Made by a program: the position numbers and the translations under genes. Under the pieces are notes generated by a model that worked only from the letters and a program-made list of their open reading frames with translations, had not been told where the DNA came from and ran no database searches. 9,364 bases of DNA from Porticoccaceae bacterium (GTDB lineage: Bacteria; Pseudomonadota; Gammaproteobacteria; Pseudomonadales; Porticoccaceae), in the NCBI GenBank assembly GCA_003448675.1, contig DLXZ01000050.1, positions 1-9,364 of the forward strand, in the 5' to 3' direction. Every line of letters begins with the position of its first letter. Position 1 is the first letter of the stretch. Shown here one piece after another: positions 6,401 through 9,364 of the stretch.

Positions 6401-7615
6401 ATGGCTTATACACAGACCCTTAAAAATCGCGCTCAGCCCAGTCCCGCATGGATTGAATCGGTCAGAGCAAACTATCCGGTGGAATCCACCCTGGATGACG
6501 TACTCACCACCAAACTGCGCAACCGTACCCGCACCGGTGCCCATAAAACCGACTTCGAAGCGCTGGAGCAACGGCTGATCGCCTACATCAAGTCGGTCAC
6601 CGGCCAGAGCGACGCGCGGGTCAGCAATCTGAATCGACTCACCGGAGGCGCCTCCAAGGAACAGTTCACCTTCGACCTCACTTGGAACAAAAACGCCGGC
6701 GAAGACCCCAGCGGCGAGCGGGAGACCCGCAAACTGATTTTGCGCATGGACCCCGCCGAGTCAGTGGTCGAAACGCACCGTCTGCGTGAAGCCCAGGTAC
6801 TGCGCGCCATGTGGGGCGAGGTTCCGGTTCCCGAGGTGTTCTGGGTCGAGCCCAGCGCTGAAAAGCTGGGCCACCCCTTCCTGATTGCCGGCTTTCTGGA
6901 CGGCACCGTCCAGCCTGACGACGGCGGCAAGGTCACCGGCCTGGGCATGTATTTCGAGCCGCGCCTGCGCGAAGCGCTCAAGGATCAGTTCATCCAGCAC
7001 CTGGCCGCCATTCATACCGTCGACTGGCGCCAGAAGGATCTTTCCGCCTACGACACTCCCGAAGCGGGCACCACCCAGGCCAACGAATGGTCACTGGGCC
7101 TGTGGGAGCGGATCTGGCAGGAAGACACCCTGGAAGCCCATCCGGTGATGGAGCAGGCGGCCATCTGGCTGAAGGAAAACATGCCCGTGGTGGATAACCC
7201 GGTGATCGTCCATGGCGACTACCGCAGCGGCAACTTCATGTACAGCGATGACGAGAATATCAACGCCATTCTCGACTGGGAGCTGTGCCATATCGGCGAC
7301 TTTCACGAGGATATCGCCTACAACCGCTGCAAAATGCTCGGCACGCCCGATGGCAAGGGAGGCGTTCTCTGTAGCGGCCTGGCCTACTACGAGGAGTTTG
7401 TTGAAAAGTACGAGGCCTACAGCGGCTATCGCATCGACGAGAAGCTACTTACCTGGTACGACATCTTCACCCACTACAAAATCGGCTCGATCTCCTGTAC
7501 CAGCCTGCGAGTTGCCCACCAGCGTAAAACCCACCTGGACGCCATGATGAACCTGATCGGCGGGCTGGGTTATATGGGGACATCCGAGTTACAGAAATTG
7601 CTCGATGCGCTTTAG
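6401..7615 (+). CDS. APH-fold phosphotransferase, ACAD10/LvaA-like
   Basis: This 404-residue protein belongs to the aminoglycoside phosphotransferase superfamily (PF01636), in the ACAD10-type branch. The nucleotide loop is LTGGASKEQFTF (80-91). The catalytic loop is HGDYRSGN (271-278), with D273 as the probable base and N278 for metal binding; LDWE (291-294) supplies the second metal ligand, D292. KLILRM (111-116) sits where many APH kinases have the ATP-binding lysine and carries R115 instead. About 75 residues precede the kinase domain, longer than in the usual 330-360-residue members. There is no signal peptide. LvaA and ACAD10/11, characterised relatives, phosphorylate 4-hydroxyacyl-CoAs, so a hydroxyacyl substrate is a reasonable inference; antibiotic resistance is unlikely. 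The Shine-Dalgarno is weak, but no other methionine lies near. It probably shares a transcript with the CrtC-like gene. Confidence 0.85.
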   Translation: MAYTQTLKNRAQPSPAWIESVRANYPVESTLDDVLTTKLRNRTRTGAHKTDFEALEQRLIAYIKSVTGQSDARVSNLNRLTGGASKEQFTFDLTWNKNAGEDPSGERETRKLILRMDPAESVVETHRLREAQVLRAMWGEVPVPEVFWVEPSAEKLGHPFLIAGFLDGTVQPDDGGKVTGLGMYFEPRLREALKDQFIQHLAAIHTVDWRQKDLSAYDTPEAGTTQANEWSLGLWERIWQEDTLEAHPVMEQAAIWLKENMPVVDNPVIVHGDYRSGNFMYSDDENINAILDWELCHIGDFHEDIAYNRCKMLGTPDGKGGVLCSGLAYYEEFVEKYEAYSGYRIDEKLLTWYDIFTHYKIGSISCTSLRVAHQRKTHLDAMMNLIGGLGYMGTSELQKLLDAL

Positions 7616-7632
7616 GGAAAACACCCGGCAAT

Positions 7633-7663
7633 TAACCGCTGTTTACTGCGGCAACAGCGGTTA
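7633..7663. terminator. Bidirectional terminator hairpin between convergent genes
   Basis: TAACCGCTGTT (7633-7643) and AACAGCGGTTA (7653-7663) form a perfect 11-bp stem with a 9-base loop. It lies between the phosphotransferase stop (7615) and the Sel1 lipoprotein stop (7677, opposite strand), exactly where a shared terminator is expected. T-runs are weak on both sides (TTA on plus, AATT on minus), so efficiency may be modest. Confidence 0.75.
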
Positions 7664-7676
7664 TTACCAGTCATGA

Positions 7677-8270
7677 CTAATAATAGTGCCAATGGCCATA
7701 GCGCCAATATGCGCGATAGGGGTAAGAGTGATACCAATAGCCGTGGAAGCGCAACCGCCAACGATTGGCCCATTTGTTATAGACGTCGTCGGATTTCCTC
7801 GCTTCGGTGGCTTCCACGAGCAGTTTCGCGGCCTCTTCATCTCCTCGACTGGCGGCGAGGGTCAGCCACTTTTCCGCTTCCTTTGGATCGGAACCCATTT
7901 CTTCCAGGCCAGTCAAATACAGGCGGCCGACCGCTTTTTGCGCCTCCAGATCCCCCCTTTCGGCGGCATCGCGCATCCACTGCAAGGCCCGATAACTGTC
8001 CCTGCCCACACCGTCACCCCGAAACAAACGCAAGCCTAAATCATAAGCTGCCCGGGGATCTTCCTTCGCCAACACCTCCAGTGCCGCAATGCGGCCATCC
8101 GGGTCCTCATCGGGCAAAACCTCGGACGGTTTGTATGAGTAGGAATCCGCTGATCGGTCCGAACAGCCCGAAGAATCACAGATACGAACCACTTCCGGGT
8201 TCGATGCATTTTGAGCGCAGCTCGCGGTCAATGCCAATAACAAAGTCAAAACAAACGTCTTGTATTTCAT
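7677..8270 (-). CDS. Sel1-repeat lipoprotein with Tyr/Trp-rich C-terminus
   Basis: This 197-residue protein begins with a lipoprotein signal peptide: a basic start, hydrophobic residues 6-15 and LTASC, with C18 as the lipidated cysteine. Residue +2 is Ala, which does not signal inner-membrane retention, so outer-membrane anchoring is likely. A short cysteine pair, ICDSSGCSDR (30-39), follows. Two Sel1-type helical repeats span about 72-107 (RAAYDLGLRLFRGDGVGRD and onward) and 108-145 (AVGRLYLTGL, then AEKWLTLAASRGD). Sel1 repeats bind proteins. The last 20 residues (178-197) hold 11 tyrosines or tryptophans plus histidines. AAGGGA lies about ten bases before the ATG. The gene diverges from the CsgG-like lipoprotein gene, 147 bp apart. 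Its partner is unknown. Confidence 0.85.
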   Translation of the reverse strand: MKYKTFVLTLLLALTASCAQNASNPEVVRICDSSGCSDRSADSYSYKPSEVLPDEDPDGRIAALEVLAKEDPRAAYDLGLRLFRGDGVGRDSYRALQWMRDAAERGDLEAQKAVGRLYLTGLEEMGSDPKEAEKWLTLAASRGDEEAAKLLVEATEARKSDDVYNKWANRWRLRFHGYWYHSYPYRAYWRYGHWHYY

Positions 8271-8359
8271 AGCTGATGCTTCCCTTCAATTGCTCGCCTA
8301 TCCGAGGAGTTTAGCGCAAACAACCCCACCTTCCACGATTGTGGCGGTGAATCCATATT

Positions 8360-8371
8360 TGAGTATACTCA
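8360..8371. promoter_or_regulatory. 12-bp palindrome with -10-like TATACT on both strands
   Basis: TGAGTATACTCA is a perfect palindrome in the 147-bp region between the two divergent lipoprotein genes. It contains TATACT on the plus strand (8364-8369) and, by symmetry, on the minus strand (8367-8362). The plus copy would start transcription near 8376, about 40 bases before the CsgG-like ATG. The best -35 is poor (TTGTGG, 8339-8344, 19-base spacer), so it could instead be an operator. Confidence 0.4.
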
Positions 8372-8417
8372 TTAAAGCAACATCCATCCTACCCACACTG
8401 GACAAGGGAATTGACCT

Positions 8418-9221
8418 ATGCGAAAAGCCAACACGATCTTTGGACTCATCTGCGCAATCTCATTATCAACGGGCTGTGTAACGCCGGGCACCAACAGTAC
8501 CGCGGTTTCAGGTTCCGCCGGTGGCGGAACCAGCGTCGGCGCCAGTTCATCTCTGGAGCGGTGTGACGAAACGCTGGGCACCCTGGCTGTCGACGATGGT
8601 CGAGCAGCAGACTGGTATGGTCGCTTTGGCAGCGCCACTAAAGTCACCACCATCGAACCCATGATTCGGCTAGCCGTGCAGCAGTCCAACTGCTTTGTCA
8701 TCACATCAATCGGCAACCTTCGCTCGGATAGCAGATTATCAAGAATTACCGATATTCAGAGGAATTCCGGGGAATACCGCGCTGGCTCGAATCAGCAGAA
8801 AGGCCAGCGTGTCGCGGCGGATTATTATCTCGAGCCATCCATCATCATTGATGAATCCTCCCTGGGTAAAATGGGCGCGGCATTGGGCGGCAGTTTCTTG
8901 GGTTCGGGAGCACAGCTATTGGCAGGTGGACTTGAATCAAAATCTTCCGTGGTCACGCTGACCTTGTTCGATATCCGCTCCGCCGTTCAAATCTCGGCAT
9001 CGGAAGGCAGCTCCACGTCCACCAATTTTGGCGCAGCCGCCGCGGCACTCGGCGGTGGCAAAGCAGGCGGCATCGGGGGCATGTCGAACACACCGGAAGG
9101 CAAAGCAACCATTGCCGCTTTTGTCGACGCCTACAACGGCATGGTACGTGCACTGCGTAATTACGAAGCACAGAACGTCAAGGGTGGGCTCGGTACGGGC
9201 GGCACGCTCAAGGTCAACTAA
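8418..9221 (+). CDS. CsgG/HfaB-like outer-membrane lipoprotein
   Basis: This 267-residue protein has a lipoprotein signal peptide ending in SLSTGC, with C20 lipidated and Val at +2, consistent with outer-membrane sorting. After a Gly/Ser-rich linker (22-45), the body resembles the CsgG/HfaB family: CDETLGTLAVDD (49-60), PMIRLAVQQSNCFVI (81-95) and ADYYLEPSIIIDESSLG (134-150). C49 and C92 might pair. Gly/Ala-rich stretches lie at 151-171 and 205-222. CsgG itself forms a secretion pore for curli subunits, but no curli gene is visible here, and many CsgG-like lipoproteins have no known cargo. AAGGGA (8404-8409), eight bases before the ATG, supports the start. It diverges from the Sel1 lipoprotein gene, and a hairpin follows the stop closely. 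Family assignment is fair; pore function is unproven. Confidence 0.75.
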   Translation: MRKANTIFGLICAISLSTGCVTPGTNSTAVSGSAGGGTSVGASSSLERCDETLGTLAVDDGRAADWYGRFGSATKVTTIEPMIRLAVQQSNCFVITSIGNLRSDSRLSRITDIQRNSGEYRAGSNQQKGQRVAADYYLEPSIIIDESSLGKMGAALGGSFLGSGAQLLAGGLESKSSVVTLTLFDIRSAVQISASEGSSTSTNFGAAAAALGGGKAGGIGGMSNTPEGKATIAAFVDAYNGMVRALRNYEAQNVKGGLGTGGTLKVN

Positions 9222-9234
9222 CCTTGTGTCGAGG

Positions 9235-9265
9235 GGTGGCTTGATGGAATATCCAGCAAGCCACC
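9235..9265 (+). terminator. Stable hairpin after the CsgG-like gene
   Basis: GGTGGCTTG (9235-9243) pairs with CAAGCCACC (9257-9265). The stem continues past one A-G mismatch with TGGA (9245-9248) and TCCA (9252-9255), leaving an ATA loop. It starts 14 bases after the stop codon. No T-run follows, so it may be a weak terminator or an RNA-stabilising end. Confidence 0.6.
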
Positions 9266-9319
9266 ACCATGCCCGCCACATCCGGCAAACCAGAAACGAT
9301 AAAGCTCGGAAATAGAAGC

Positions 9320-9333
9320 CGGGATTTTTCCCG
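9320..9333 (-). terminator. Small terminator-like hairpin near the right edge
   Basis: CGGGA (9320-9324) and TCCCG (9329-9333) flank TTTT. Read on the minus strand it is CGGGA, AAAA, TCCCG followed by a moderately T-rich GCTTCTATTTCC. This suits the end of a minus-strand gene lying to the right of the window. The 5-bp stem is short. Confidence 0.35.
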
Positions 9334-9364
9334 CTCACGTTGCCTACCCTTTCCTCCCCTGCAC

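Noticed and set aside
6401..7615. Aminoglycoside-resistance kinase
   Set aside because: The APH fold is shared, but the length, LVLR-type arginine motif and context match the ACAD10-type metabolic branch.
7673..8272. 199-residue open frame on the plus strand, almost exactly opposite the Sel1 lipoprotein gene
   Set aside because: It is rich in Pro, Arg and Ser with no recognisable domain, while the minus strand shows a lipobox, Sel1 repeats and a ribosome-binding site.
8937..9338. 133-residue minus-strand open frame over the end of the CsgG-like gene
   Set aside because: No domain, and it reads through both 3' hairpins; antisense by-product.

Overview
The window looks like chromosome of a Gram-negative, probably marine-type gammaproteobacterium. 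The evidence is indirect. There is a DUF1329/DUF1302 envelope pair ending in an outer-membrane beta-barrel signal, two outer-membrane-type lipoproteins, a CrtC/AttH-like protein next to an ACAD10-type phosphotransferase, and moderate GC with AT-rich promoter regions. This combination is common in Cellvibrionales and Pseudomonadales-like marine bacteria, but no marker gene here fixes the taxon. I see no tRNA, rRNA, CRISPR array, insertion sequence, phage gene or recognisable defence system.

Layout from left to right. Positions 1-132 hold the C-terminal end of a gene entering from the left, probably a c-type cytochrome. An AT-rich regulatory stretch follows (133-391), with a perfect 19-bp palindrome (150-168), a good sigma-70-type promoter (214-242) and a leader of about 140 nt. 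It drives a DUF1329 periplasmic protein (392-1711) and a DUF1302 outer-membrane barrel (1789-3396), which are separated by a strong hairpin. A DUF924 gene (3467-4009) lies on the same strand. It converges, with only 25 bp between stops, on a minus-strand DUF4344 HExxH metallopeptidase (4035-5033, exported). After a 300-bp intergenic stretch comes a second plus-strand pair: a two-domain CrtC/AttH-like protein (5334-6263) and an APH-fold phosphotransferase (6401-7615). An 11-bp-stem terminator closes this unit against a converging minus-strand Sel1-repeat lipoprotein (7677-8270). That gene is divergent from a CsgG/HfaB-like lipoprotein (8418-9221), and a 12-bp palindrome containing TATACT on both strands lies in the shared upstream region. 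Two hairpins follow before the window ends.

How the genes may work together. The DUF1329 and DUF1302 proteins are a recurrent pair and probably act together at the outer membrane; their substrate is unknown. The CrtC/AttH-like protein and the kinase-fold protein look cytoplasmic and probably act on the same small, perhaps lipid-like, substrate; LvaA and ACAD10/11 (4-hydroxyacyl-CoA kinases) are the nearest characterised precedents for the kinase. The Sel1 and CsgG-like lipoproteins are probably envelope-associated and may be co-regulated. The most distinctive individual observations are the 19-bp palindrome upstream of the DUF pair, the CrtC-like/kinase pair, and the extraordinary Tyr/Trp tail of the Sel1 lipoprotein. 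None of these proves a new system; they are leads.
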